Counted from the stretch's first letter, positions 1-10,301 are shown. The stretch: 64,000 nt of DNA from Amphiura filiformis (GCF_039555335.1 NC_092636.1:60081991-60145990), one strand, 5' to 3'. Notes: generated by a model not told the origin, from the sequence alone. Program-made: numbers and translations.

Positions 1-462
1 TGGTTTGCATTACTTTTCAATGCAATCTTAAGTATTAACATTATCATGGCACTCCATCAAAGAGAACCATTGACAGAGATTGGAAACCAAAAGTCAACCA
101 AACTTAAAACGGACACCACAAGAAACCAGGTGGCTAAAATGCTCATCGCCAATAACACCATGTTTTTCCTTCTCGCCGGACCCATCCAAGTCCTGAACCT
201 AATTCAAATCATTGAACATCATTACGGTTCTTATCTCATTGGAGACTTTGCATACACTTTGTTGCTTTGGGTAGGGAGAGTTGCTGCTATTGCCAACAGC
301 GCTGTTAACCCCATCATTTACAATGTAACCAATTCTCGATATCGAGCTGCTTTTGCTAAGTGTTTTGGCTGTGCCAATATGAAAGAAAGATCTGCTAACA
401 GCAGTGGTACTCAGTCATTTCAGATTTCATCAATCAGAATAAATCGTCCGCAAGTGAAATAA
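1..462 (+). CDS. Class A GPCR, 3' fragment (array copy 1)
   Basis: The reading frame is already open at the first base and ends at a TAA at 460-462, giving 153 residues from transmembrane helix 5 to the C-terminus. It keeps the long third intracellular loop with TEIGNQKSTK, the helix 7 motif NSAVNPIIYN and a cytoplasmic tail with two cysteines (CFGC) that could be palmitoylated. It is nearly identical to the complete receptors further right. It is closest to the 19.9-kb copy: both have IANNT and LLAGPIQVL in helix 6 and end in QVK. A start at the ATG at 46 would lie inside helix 5 and is not real; the gene simply begins left of the window. The ligand is unknown; the TM7/helix 8 pattern resembles thyrotropin-releasing-hormone-type peptide receptors. 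Confidence 0.9.
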   Translation, partial: WFALLFNAILSINIIMALHQREPLTEIGNQKSTKLKTDTTRNQVAKMLIANNTMFFLLAGPIQVLNLIQIIEHHYGSYLIGDFAYTLLLWVGRVAAIANSAVNPIIYNVTNSRYRAAFAKCFGCANMKERSANSSGTQSFQISSIRINRPQVK

Positions 463-517
463 GTGACGTTTATGATGTTATAGATGATAAAAAATATAAT
501 AACGTTTTCGACTATAT

Positions 518-737
518 TGCAAACGTTCGCCTAATGGCGCTATGGGTTGCCTTAATATAAGATAACTGGAATTTTAGGCACAATCTAAAAGTGCCATCCC
601 GTAAAAATCCCAGCAGTAAATAAGGGCATGTACCCTTAATTCTTGTTAGGATTTTCAGAGGAGGGGGCTCTCAATTTGTACATGAAATTTACCCCAAGGC
701 AAAGGAGCCCATGTGCGCCATTAGGCGAACGTTTACA
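518..737. mobile_element. Small TIR element (MITE) behind GPCR copy 1
   Basis: Perfect 20-bp terminal inverted repeats at 521-540 and 715-734 (aaacgttcgcctaatggcgc and its complement), extendable outward by about 7 bp with one mismatch, flank about 170 bp of non-coding sequence. The 3' flank of the 19.9-kb paralogue runs from the stop codon through the equivalent point to 'gacaaaatctaat' with no such insert, so that copy acts as an empty site. A similar core ('cgttcgccataatggc') recurs near 10355. The superfamily is not clear. Confidence 0.7.
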
Positions 738-1066
738 ATATATGACAAAATCTAATCTAACATCTTATCACTTGTAAGTTAAAACTTATTAAGTTACACA
801 GTTTCTGGACATTTGGAAGGTATTAAAGCTTTCTTTGTAGATATGAAACTTATATCGCTAGGGGTAAACGGTTGTGTTTTGACCACTGAACTCAAGCTTT
901 ACTTCTTTTTAGATGCACGATTACAGCACGAAGTAGAAGATGTTCATTATTTTGTCAGTGTCCGTCATCACAGGTAATCAATCCATAAATTGAGGAGGGC
1001 AAAAACGTTCCTCACACTCAACTTTTCATGGCGTATTGCCGTGCAAAGGAGTACCCGGTACCCAAA

Positions 1067-1290
1067 AGCAGTGGTACCCAGTCATTTCAGATTTCATAAA
1101 TCTTAGCAAATCAAAATCAAGAAGACGTTTGCAATTGTAACATTTTCTGCACTTTCAAAATTTACTCAAACTTTATTTCACTACAAATCTAGATTTTGAT
1201 TTCTATAGTGAGCTTAAAAATTCTATCATTTGCACTCTTTGATTTGTTTGTGTTTGTATATATATAGAAAGTGTTGCGTGTCTGTTAAGG
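1067..1290 (+). pseudogene. Orphan 3' end of a further GPCR copy
   Basis: About 50 bp here match the last codons of the receptors ('agcagtggtac', 'cagtcatttcagat', 'agcaaatca'). The match continues into their shared 3' flank: 'gacgtttgcaatt', then 'tttcactacaaatctagatttt', then 'tagaaagtgttgcgtgtctg'. The same tail follows the genes at 4782 (resuming at about 5897 and 6005) and 12340 (to about 12775). No receptor body precedes it; copy 1 ends at 462 with a different tail. It is best read as what remains of a deleted or recombined array member. Confidence 0.65.
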
Positions 1291-2940
1291 TGGTACTACA
1301 CCCCCTGATAAATTTTGTGACTTATTTTGCATTTTTCTCAAAAAAGTAATACACACTGGTATATTATAGGGGCAAGGAATCCAATTACTTCACTATTACT
1401 TCGCTATACATATCTTTTTACATTTTTACATTTCGTAATATATTTTTTGACTTATTCTAAAAAGTATAAGGGGGAACTTATAAGTTGTGGACCGTATATT
1501 TTACAAAGCTCTCATATTTATTAAAACGTGTTGAACTTCTTCTTTGTGTCGTTATTGTGCCTTTATTAATACTAGAGCTATACCCGTATGCATAAATGAT
1601 TATTAAGCTCAATATGCCCGTATGCATAACAGCAACATAGCATGAACCCATGACCTTTAACCTCTGTTTGATGAACTTTGACCTTAGATGACATTAATTA
1701 ATTAATTTAGTTTAAGTCCAATTCAGCTGATAGGATACTGTTTCACCCCGTTGACCCCATATGCCCTTTGACCCCGGATGACCTGTTGGATGACCTTAGA
1801 CCTTAGATGACATTAATTAATTAAATTAATGTATGCATGTATTTATTTTACTGACTACTCCCTTTCTTACTTATAAGGGTTAATATAAACACTGTATAGA
1901 TCGAGCAAGTGCATACATGTACAGAATGCATCAGAGCTATTTATAGATGAACAGACAGTGTTCACAGGGTGGCACTGTGGATTTTGGATTTTTAACAAAG
2001 ATCCACATTTTCACTGATTTTGGGCCCAATTCTTTACCGATCTCAACCAAATGTGACCTCCGCATTCCCCTCGCATCAAGGATTCCACCCACCGAGTTAC
2101 AGCCCAATCGGACCAAGTTTAAAATTTGACCTTTAACCTTCGACTTCGACCGAAGGTAGCTTACGACACTCCCCGTATTTTTCTTCATCCCATGTGTGAA
2201 TTTGGCGATGCTGGGATCAAAACTGACGGAGCCTTTTACCCACACACATACACACAACATTAGGCAAATTATAGTAAGATTATGATAGATTAGATTTTAG
2301 ATCACCATAATGTGAATATGTAAATAAATACTTTCATTTGGCATACCAGTAACCACGTCCAAATAAACAATTAGATGCATACCTGCAGGTACAGAATGTT
2401 CTGTATCAGGTTTACGGAGGACATGTTTAGGAATCTTTATGACCACAATAATAATATGAACGAAATCGCACATGGGGGTCATATTTGGCAACAAGACGAA
2501 CAAAAACATGTGGCCACGTGGCTACAGCCAACAAGGTTATTTCATTGCGTGATTTAAAACCACAACATTTTTCTTTATTGGTGCTTATGTTATTGAGTTT
2601 ATTCTCGTGTTTGGCCAATCAGAGGCCTAGTTCTGTTACCATAGCAACCACGGCGTAATTATGCATGTTTTTCAAACTAGGCGGCATGGCCTTCAATGTG
2701 GAATATTATACATAAGACATGCCATTATTATTTCGGCGGTAAAGTTGTGAAGCAATCCTGTTCAAATGCCCCCGAACATCCTCAAACTCCCTTTATTAAC
2801 GTCTTTATCAGAATTTCATTTCATGTCGATTTTTAACCATAATAATAACACTATAATGGAAAACAGAATAATTATTTTTATTTCACTATTTTGCGTATGA
2901 CGTTCTGTCGACCAAACCAAAAATGCCGTACTGCGCAGGT
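1291..2940. other. Gene-free spacer with degenerate repeats
   Basis: No supportable gene. 1600-1830 contains two imperfect copies of a 'gaccttagatgacattaattaatta' stretch. 1930-2240 looks like the 3' part of an old interspersed repeat, with a short open frame in each orientation but no recognisable domain. Confidence 0.4.
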
Positions 2941-2952
2941 CAGCTTTTGTCC

Positions 2953-2960
2953 TGACGTCA
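2953..2960. promoter_or_regulatory. Consensus CRE palindrome (TGACGTCA)
   Basis: A perfect CREB/ATF-type octamer lies about 725 bp upstream of the preferred ATG of the 3.7-kb receptor. The octamer is seen directly; use by this gene is inference. It is not in the block conserved with the other copies. Confidence 0.3.
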
Positions 2961-3235
2961 GACGCAAACTAGTCTTTTTAATTCGGTCTTAATCATAACA
3001 TAGTTGCTTCAAATCAAAAACTCCTTGATTGTCAACATTTCTACAACGGTAAAATTATCACATTCTATCCATAACAGAAACGATCTTAAAGTTAAACTGG
3101 AGGAACCTTTTATAAAGATGCATGAAATATATATAATGTATAATCGCAAAAGGTCCTATAACTTCAGGTAAATCATCCTCAAATGCAACCTCAGTGTGTT
3201 GATGGGTTTAATTTGTAACTGTAAAAATAATTTTT

Positions 3236-3678
3236 TCAATAAAAGACTTAATACAGTTATTTGCTGTCCCTAGCATATCCAGTCGCTCATTTCTTTCAGT
3301 TCAAGTTTTATCTAATTAAAAAACAATATCGATATATATTAATTTCAGCCTGAAAGTACGTATGTATGTTTTCCTATTATTGTATTCGTGTTACAATAAA
3401 AGTAATTGGTATTTACTCAAACCAAGAAAGTTATTACTTTTTGATTCTGGTGATTTCAAAAGAGGGGTATTGAACTCAAGCATTGTTGGTGTAGGTCATG
3501 TTTGCTTTTCAACACGGGCTAACCTAAAAATACCCTAAACGCGTTTCAAAAACATATAAAATGAGAAAGACCTATCAAACGTTTGGCTTAAGGACTTCAC
3601 ATGCACAAACGTACAACTCGCAATCGACAAAATCTCAATCGATTTATTATCTATACACTAGTCTTCTTCTACGTAAAT
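3236..3678 (+). promoter_or_regulatory. Conserved 5' flank of GPCR copy 2
   Basis: This stretch aligns with sequence ahead of the other complete receptors. 3236-3487 matches 18822-19104, sharing 'ttttatctaattaaaaa'-like and 'ggtatttactcaaa' blocks. 3490-3678 matches 11059-11236 and 19700-19907, sharing 'gttggtgtaggtcat', 'cgtttcaaaaacatataaaa' and 'aaacgtttggctt'. It probably holds the core promoter and 5' UTR carried along in the duplications. No TATA box at a fixed distance can be assigned with confidence. Confidence 0.5.
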
Positions 3679-4782
3679 ATGGAAAGTTGCCATATAAACA
3701 ATACATTCGAATGGCCTTATGAAGCAGCACTCGATTCATTGTACAATATCCACCACAAATGGTTGCAACTAGGTGTCCTCCCATTGTTGATGATACTTGG
3801 TGTTGTTGGTAATCTGGGGTTTCTCTTCGTGTTGTTCAAGTTAGAGCAAATGAGAAGTGTTACCAACTTTTACTTGGGAAACCTCGCCGTTGCGGACTTG
3901 TCATTTATAACAATTATGGCTATACGTTATTTTTGGTCTTATATCCACTCTGACTTGGAGTTTGACGTTCCCTACAAGTCATCTCTCGAATGTGTGATAT
4001 TTACTCTATTTACCTACACATCGGTATTTTCTTCATACGCTCTTATCACGCTAGTGATTGTAGAGAGGTATTTTGCCATCTGTAAACCCCTCGATCATCG
4101 AATCGTGAGTGGTAAAAGTCGTTCAATAAAGCTCGTCATTGCAACTTGGTTTACTGCGATTGCGTTTGCTGCGATATTCACTCCATTAAATTCATTGTTG
4201 AAGTTTCTGTGTATTAAATGGCCTGAAAGTGAACTCTTTGCGTCTCTACCGACTAAGGTCAATATTTGCAGCTCTATAGCTTATCGTTGGATACCTCCTC
4301 TCGGTTTTTACATTCAAGCTATCCCATTCTGGTCTGCATTATTTGTCAATGTAATCTTAAGTATTAACATTATCATGACACTTCAGCGAAGAGAACCATT
4401 GACAGAGATTGGAAACCAAAAGTCAACAAAACTGAAAACGGACACCACAAGAAACCAGGTGGCTAAAATGCTAATCGTAAATAATGCCACGTTTTTCCTG
4501 TTTGCTGGACCTTTTCAAGTATTGAACCTAATTCAAATCATTGAATATCATTACGGTTCTTATCTCATTGGAGACTTTGCATACACGATGTTGCTTTGGG
4601 TTGGGAGAGTTGCAGCTATTGCCAACAGTGCAGTTAACCCCGTAATTTACAATGTAACCAATCCACGATATAGAGCAGCGTTTGCTAAGTGTTTTGGCTG
4701 TGTCAATGTGAAAGAAAGATCTGGTAACAGCAGTGGTACTCAGTCATTTCAGATGTCATCAATCTCAGCAAATCACATGTAG
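3679..4782 (+). CDS. Class A rhodopsin-type GPCR, peptide-receptor-like (array copy 2)
   Basis: An intronless seven-helix receptor. The frame is open from an ATG at 3601, but the ATG at 3679 is preferred because it is the only start conserved in all three complete copies and leaves an N-terminus of normal length (367 residues). Numbering from 3601: a glycosylation sequon (NNT) at 33-35; helix 1 about 55-79 with GN at 70-71; helix 2 with LAVAD (D99); helix 3 with C131 and the DRY-equivalent ERY at 155-157; W183 in helix 4; a probable loop cysteine C204; P242 in helix 5; NPVIY at 346-350; tail cysteines 364 and 367. Helix 6 has FAGP where most class A receptors have CWxP. The pattern MRSVTNFYLG, RNQVAKML and NPVIYN with RYRAAF resembles TRH/neuropeptide receptors. 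This copy alone has Asp in CKPLDH, where its sisters have Tyr. It acts at the plasma membrane through G proteins; the ligand is unknown. Confidence 0.9.
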   Translation: MESCHINNTFEWPYEAALDSLYNIHHKWLQLGVLPLLMILGVVGNLGFLFVLFKLEQMRSVTNFYLGNLAVADLSFITIMAIRYFWSYIHSDLEFDVPYKSSLECVIFTLFTYTSVFSSYALITLVIVERYFAICKPLDHRIVSGKSRSIKLVIATWFTAIAFAAIFTPLNSLLKFLCIKWPESELFASLPTKVNICSSIAYRWIPPLGFYIQAIPFWSALFVNVILSINIIMTLQRREPLTEIGNQKSTKLKTDTTRNQVAKMLIVNNATFFLFAGPFQVLNLIQIIEYHYGSYLIGDFAYTMLLWVGRVAAIANSAVNPVIYNVTNPRYRAAFAKCFGCVNVKERSGNSSGTQSFQMSSISANHM

Positions 4783-4852
4783 GAGAACTAAACGACATTT
4801 GTGCAATTTTACAGATTACAAAAATCGAATTACATTTTTACATTTTCTTCAC

Positions 4853-5772
4853 TTAAAAATAGTTAATATATGGTATTTGTAATTTCTTACAACTAGTCCA
4901 AAGATTTCCACTTACTTGCAGACGTTTCGAAAACTGACAGTTTTCTTTATCGATGCTATTGTTGCAATGACGATCTGTGTACAGCTGATGATTTCTGCTG
5001 CTTGGCAACAGAGTTGCCAGTTGATTTTCACTTATCAGATCGTCAAAGACGTGACTCAAGTTGTATTGCCCCTCGTCTCTGTTCATGGTATTGCCCCGCT
5101 TTCTGATGGTGATCGCCTCCTTAATCCATCTCTTATATCTATTACTCTCTTTGCCGACGATCCTAGCCTCCTCCCAATCGATGACATGATTGTTTTCTAC
5201 TACATGATCGGTGATAGCCGATTTGTGAACAACTGATTGGGATGCTTTTCTGGTGGCTCTGGTTTCTATATTATCACCAATTTTCTCAGCCTCAGTTTTG
5301 TGCTCCTCCAAACGTTTGCCGAATTTCCTTCCTGTCTCCCCGATATATGCCAAATCACAGTTCTTACATGGTATTGAATAGACGACGTCCGTAGAATGAT
5401 GGGGATCCCGTTTGTCCTTTGGGTGGACAAGGAGGTTGCGCAACGTACAATGGGGCTTCATCGCGGTGGAGATGTTATAAGATTTGAACACTCTCGAGAC
5501 ACGCTCTGAGACTCCCTCCACATAGGGAATGACAACAAGACCTTTCGATTTAGCGGAATCGTCTTTCTTAGATCTGTCTTTCTTGGGCTTAGGCGTAGCC
5601 ATCTGGTGTTTCACTTTTTCAATGGTCCAATCTGGGTATCCGCATTTTTGGAGAGCCCCCTTAATGTGAGTTTCCTCCTCTACCTTGTCTTGCTCTTCAG
5701 TGACAATTTTGTTCTTTCTATCGAGAAGGGTACGAACAACGCCTAGTTTCCGGTGAAGAGGGTGGTGTGACC
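4853..5772 (-). pseudogene. Penelope-like element, C-terminal GIY-YIG part
   Basis: On the minus strand an open frame runs from about 5772 to 4853. It starts with SHHPLHRKLGVV, a typical linker after the reverse transcriptase of Penelope-like elements, then passes through a basic KPKKDRSKK stretch. A GIY-YIG endonuclease-type domain follows: VVYSIPC, then AYIGETGR about 12 residues on, then KRLEEH. The next part has IKEAITIRKRG and NRDEGQYNLS, also usual for this family. The reverse transcriptase is missing, so this is a 5'-truncated, non-autonomous remnant. The last 30 or so codons lie inside the element's inverted end. The frame has no break, which suggests a young insertion. Confidence 0.85.
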
Positions 5773-5884
5773 TAAAACTGTCAGTTTTCGAAACGTCTGC
5801 AAGTAAGTGGAAATCTTTGGACTAGTTGTAAGAAATTACAAATACCAGTTTATCATGAACAGTCCTGATGAATATCTTCAAGAA
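4873..5884 (-). mobile_element. Truncated Penelope-like element with inverted ends and TSD
   Basis: Two perfect 74-bp inverted copies (4871-4944 and 5774-5847) flank the GIY-YIG frame; the inner edge of the right copy abuts the point where the coding sequence is truncated. The 12-bp direct repeat agttaatatatg stands at 4861-4872 and 5885-5896 as a target-site duplication. The matching 3' flank of the 11.2-kb receptor passes through this point without an insert ('aaaattaactttg', then 'atatatcacactac'), which supports the boundaries. Inverted or tandem end copies are known for Penelope-like elements. Confidence 0.85.
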
Positions 5885-6342
5885 GTTAATATATGAAATT
5901 TATCACACTACGCACCTAAATATAGCGAATTCAAAATATATGGAACTTAGAAATTCTATTCATTCTATTCATTGGCACTATTAAATTTTTGTGTTTTGGG
6001 TATTATAGAAAGTGTTGCGTATCTGTTAAGAAAGATTGCCGCGATGTTCCATATGCAGCACGTGGACTCTACGTTTTAACGTACGTTAATACGGTGTTAA
6101 ATATTGCTAGTCTCGGTTCCAAACTGTATTGTGCTCATTCGTCACGAAGGAGAACAAGGTCGGCTGGAACAAAGACTATAATATCTGATCTAGGTCGATA
6201 TAGGGCATAGTGATTGAAAAGTTATTGGTAACCGCAGGCTTCCGGATCTCTGCGTAATTCAAACAGCACGCTTTTGATTTTGACTAAAATTTTGACTTAA
6301 CATGCTGCTTAAACTTCTTTTTTTGTGCTCCCCAAATATTAT

Positions 6343-6608
6343 ACCATAAAAACTCGATAGTTAGCGTATGTGCTTACTATCGAGCGATTTTAAAACATAC
6401 ATGTAAACATTGAAGAGCCCCATCCACAAAAGTGTAAAGGGTTTTGAGCAAATCATCGATACACATAGCTATATACGAACAAGTAAACCTACAAATGTGT
6501 GTCTCAACCCCATTAGCTCAGTTGGTAAAGCGCCGGACTTTGGTACAATTCCATGTTTTCAAAAGCGCTCGATAGTAAGCACATATGCTAACTATCGAGT
6601 TTTTACGG
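6343..6608. mobile_element. Element with hairpin-forming inverted ends and a tRNA-like core
   Basis: Inverted repeats of about 43 bp (6343-6386 and 6565-6608, two internal mismatches) end the element. Each repeat is itself a hairpin: 'ctcgatag' and 'ctatcgag' enclose a short loop. Inside, 6507-6545 looks like the 5' half of a tRNA with a good A box (TTAGCTCAGTTGGTAAAGC); no matching T arm follows. It could be a tRNA-headed SINE trapped in a fold-back element. Confidence 0.6.
6507..6545 (+). pseudogene. tRNA-like 5' half (A box)
   Basis: The D-arm sequence TAGCTCAGTTGGTAAAGC is intact, but the anticodon stem cannot close and there is no B box. This is a tRNA-derived fragment, not a tRNA gene. 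Confidence 0.5.
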
Positions 6609-6962
6609 TAGTTGCCCCAAAACATATATTTTTGTAGATTAAGGATCACTACATCCATAGATCATGATATCATGACTTTACTTTCAAAATGAGACTTTTT
6701 CATCCTGAAAAGTAGGCGCGTTGCATGAACTTCGACATGTCGTAAAATCAGCTTAAATAAATAAATAAGCAAATAAAATAAATCGCTTTTAGGAACAGCA
6801 ACGTTTCTACATACAAAATAGATAGGGCAGCAATTGCAATGTGATTTGTGGCAAGTTAAGTCTACAAATTGCGGTATTGTTCTGTCTGTTTTTTTATGAC
6901 TGGTTTATTTTTATTGTTTTTGTAATGTGTGTTTTTTATTTCTATTTTGTGATGTAAAATAG

Positions 6963-7490
6963 CTGTCACAAACCACCTCAACCAACAAGCTGAATTGGCC
7001 TTCTCTTCAAGACAGAAGAACAGCAGCAAGTCTGACCATGTTGCACAAGATCAACTCAGGTGATCTTCCACTCTCCATCCCCAAGAAGTTTATATTTGTT
7101 GATGATATTCCTGACAGAGCAGAAACCCGCAGCCAAAGACCAAACCAATACATCAACCACGGTGCCAGAACCATGACTGACAAAAATAGCTCCTACCCCC
7201 GTACCATTACCCAGTGGAACATACTTCCTGCATCCATCATTCATGAGTCAACATCAACCACATCGTTCAATACCAAGGTCTGGAGCTACTTACAGACACA
7301 CTCAGCTCAGCTCTACACAAGCGACCCAGAGGATTCAAACCCAGCCTCATCACTGTTTTTATGCGCACCCTTGGATTATGCACCCTCAGTTGAGTTGTTT
7401 TTAGACATTTGTGATGCCACCGGAATCTGGACGTCGATACCAATTGGTTCTGCCCATGATTTCTTTAGATGTAGATGACTCCACCAGGAG
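6963..7490 (+). pseudogene. Non-LTR retrotransposon ORF2, C-terminal end
   Basis: In one frame the translation reads LNWPSLQDRR, then LTMLHKINSGDLPL, and later NSSYPRTITQWNILP. This is the usual distal region after the reverse transcriptase in jockey/CR1-like LINEs (length-conserved 'RTI..WN.LP' block). The frame ends at 7478. The polymerase itself is absent upstream. It is a different copy from the LINE that begins near 7737. Confidence 0.7.
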
Positions 7491-7736
7491 TGTTATGCAT
7501 TATATCTTCAGATTCAGATTCAATATTTTGTAAAACAAGGCAGTGTTTTGCATTACTAAATAAACATCACTAGATGATTATTAATCGATGATTATTAATA
7601 TGGACATGGCCAGCTGCTAAATTTAGCTAATTTTCCTGGTGACACCGGTCACCAATAGGCACGCATGATTACGACACGAGGCCTCTTTGAAAGCAACTTT
7701 TCAACCTACGACTCGATTATTACACCAATAATCCCG

Positions 7737-8508
7737 CTCAGTTTCGTCGCCGTCGTAAATGACGCGGCCATTGATACCCCATTGGTCACATTAAAATATG
7801 TTGATGATCTATCAATTATAGAACCTAGATCGCGTGCACAAACTTCAGTGCTGCAGGATCATCTGGACAATTTTGAACAATGGGCTGAAAATAATCACAT
7901 GCAATTAAACCCAAAAGTGTGCTACAATGAAAGTGTCTTTCCTTAGGAAGCCCCTTGATGAGGCTCCTCTTACCATTTCTAATGTTCCCCTTCAAGTTGT
8001 TGAATCCGCCAAAATTCTGGGTGTCAAAATCAGTTCCAATCTGCAAAGGGACATTCAAGTGTCTGATATGCTTAAGAAGGCTAATGGTAGACTTTATATG
8101 CTCAAGTTATTGAAGCACTTCAACTTACCCCGTGATGATCTTGTCACTATCTTCTCTGGTTTTGTAAGACCGCTGGCAGAATATGCTGCTCCCGTTTGGC
8201 ACCCTGGTCTCATGGTTGCTCAAAGTGCCGATTTGGAAAGAATTCAGAAAAGAGCGTGCAATATCATCATGGGGAAGCAGTACATAACTTATAACGAAGC
8301 TCTTGAGATCTGTGGTATCAATACATTATGTGTCAGAAGAGATCAATTATGTTTGAATTTCTTTAAGTCACTCATGAACTCTGAGCAGTTCAGTAGTTGG
8401 GTCCTTCCTTCCCGAGAAAGAAATTCGAGGAATTCCAAGAAACTGACCATACTCAGGTGTAGAACTGATCGTTGTAGGAAGAGCCCAATCTTGTATGTGA
8501 CTGATTAG
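7737..8508 (+). pseudogene. Non-LTR reverse transcriptase fragment, frameshifted
   Basis: The frame contains VVND, then YVDDLSI (the YxDD catalytic box of a reverse transcriptase), then WAENNHMQLNP. At about 7912-7920, in a run of A, the frame slips by one base. It then continues as KVSFLRKP, ILGVKISSNL, the thumb/post-RT motif FVRPLAEYAAPVWHPGL and LERIQKRAC. It stops at 8508. The 5' half and endonuclease are missing. The family looks like a CR1/L2/jockey relative. The 3' tail runs to about 9082 and ends with AATAAA followed by tatg repeats. Confidence 0.8.
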
Positions 8509-9082
8509 TGCAACAAAAAGGTGCCATAAAGTTCTCTGTTTGTGCAATTTTGTCTTATGACATTAGCGTGCCTGATTTTTAGGAGTGTTATTAAATTGCT
8601 ATGTTCTAGCGCATTTCATGCTGTTTGTATTATTATATCAAGTACAATATCCTTTTTTATGTAGTTGCAGGATTCTATTTATTTTTTTGGCTTGAATTCA
8701 AGTGTAGGGGTGTGTGTGGGGTGCGTGTGGGTAGTGTTGGAGTGAGTGTGGGCGTTTAATGGTGTGTTCAGTGTGTGATTTGTTTGTGTGTGTGATGGGG
8801 GTGTGAGTAGGGGGTGGGTGTGTTTTGATGTGTGGTGGGTGTCCGTTCATAGGAGTGTGTTGGTGGGATGTGCGTAGGGTGCTTGGGTGTGTGATTGGGT
8901 CTGTATGAGTGTATGGGCCCTATGTACTGGTCAATGCTGTTTTGATATTTTTCGTAATTTTCTCGTATCATGTATATGATTATTATTATGTTGTTGAATT
9001 TGTATGTAAAATTGTTGCAATTCGGTTTTTATACTGTGATGACATTTTTTTAATAAACCTTTTATGTATGTATGTATGTAAT
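8509..9082 (+). mobile_element. LINE 3' tail with GT-rich stretch
   Basis: This is the non-coding tail of the LINE. It has a long T/G-rich low-complexity stretch at 8700-8900, then AATAAA near 9051 and a (tatg)n end at 9065-9081, as in L2/CR1-type LINEs. Short open frames in the GT-rich part are compositional artefacts. Confidence 0.6.
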
Positions 9083-10012
9083 CATTTTCGCTGAAAAACT
9101 TAGTTATTTTTAGTTATTTTTCAAACCTGATTTTTTTGCAAATTTGTTTACACATGTCACAACTTGCTAGTTAAGTCAAAAACTTTAATTTGGTAACCAC
9201 TCTCTGGCGAGTAAGGTTTGACGATTGATTCGACTTCTATGGACCATTTAGAAAAAAAATAGCCCCCATGTCCCTCATGAAAATTATGACATTAGCGTGC
9301 CTGATTTTTAGGAGTGTTATTAAATTGCTATGTTCTAGCGCATTTCATGCTGTTTGTATTATTATATCAAGTACAATATCCTTTTTTATGTAGTTGCAGG
9401 ATTCTATTTATTTTTTTGGCTTGAATTCAAGTGTAGGGGTGTGTGTGGGGTGCGTGTGGGTAGTGTTGGAGTGAGTGTGGGCGTTTAATGGTGTGTTCAG
9501 TGTGTGATTTGTTTGTGTGTGTGATGGGGGTGTGAGTAGGGGTGGGTGTGTTTTGATGTGTGGTGGGTGTCCGTTCATAGGAGTGTGTTGGTGGGATGTG
9601 CGTAGGGTGCTTGGGTGTGTGATTGGGTCTGTATGAGTGTATGGGCCCTATGTACTGGTCAATGCTGTTTTGATATTTTCGTAATTTTCTCGTATCATGT
9701 ATATGATTATTATTATGTTGTTGAATTTGTATGTAAAATTGTTGCAATTCGGTTTTTATACTGTGATGACATTTTTTTAATAAACCTTTTATGTATGTAT
9801 GTATGTAATCATTTTCGCTGAAAAACTTAGTTATTTTTAGTTATTTTTCAAACCTGATTTTTTTGCAAATTTGTTTACACATGTCACAACTTGCTAGTTA
9901 AGTCAAAAACTTTAATTTGGTAACCACTCTCTGGCGAGTAAGGTTTGACGATTGATTCGACTTCTATGGACCATTTAGAAAAAAAAATAGCCCCCCATGT
10001 CCCTCGCGAAAA
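8555..10012 (+). repeat. 729-bp tandem duplication
   Basis: 8555-9283 is repeated at 9284-10012 almost base for base. The unit contains the LINE tail and the left part of the TIR element that is complete at 9897-10301, so the duplication came after that element inserted. The second copy has one fewer G in the GT-rich region and small homopolymer changes. Confidence 0.9.
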
Positions 10013-10301
10013 TCCCGGCATTTTTCGCTAGAGGCCAAAATCCAAAATGTCAAACTAATGTCAGAATCGGAATCCTTGTACACGACATATCCGAAAAAGT
10101 GTCTTTGTGCATGATTTAGGTGCTCTGGTTCAAAACATAAATTTTCAAAATGGTGGCGGCGGCCATTTTGGATTTTGGCCTCTCGATTTTCGCGAGGGAC
10201 ATGGGGGCTATTTTTTTTTCTAAATGGTCCATAGAAGTCGAATCAATCGTCAAACCTTACTAGCCAGAGAGTGGTCACAAAATTGAAGTTTTTGACTTAA
10301 C
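9897..10301. mobile_element. TIR element with TA flanks (mariner-like MITE)
   Basis: Long inverted ends (more than 110 bp, with few mismatches) start gttaagtcaaaaac and end gtttttgacttaac. Each outer edge abuts TA (9895-9896, 10302-10303), the target pattern of Tc1/mariner-type insertions. There is no transposase frame. The first 116 bp or so are also present at 9168-9283 because of the tandem duplication. Confidence 0.75.

Noticed and set aside
5989-6210. Small protein gene behind the Penelope-like element
   Set aside because: This DNA is the displaced 3' flank of the receptor shared with the other copies in non-coding form.
8705-9747. His/Pro/Thr-rich proteins on the minus strand
   Set aside because: They are the reverse of GT-rich low-complexity LINE tail and recur in the tandem copy; no other coding sign.
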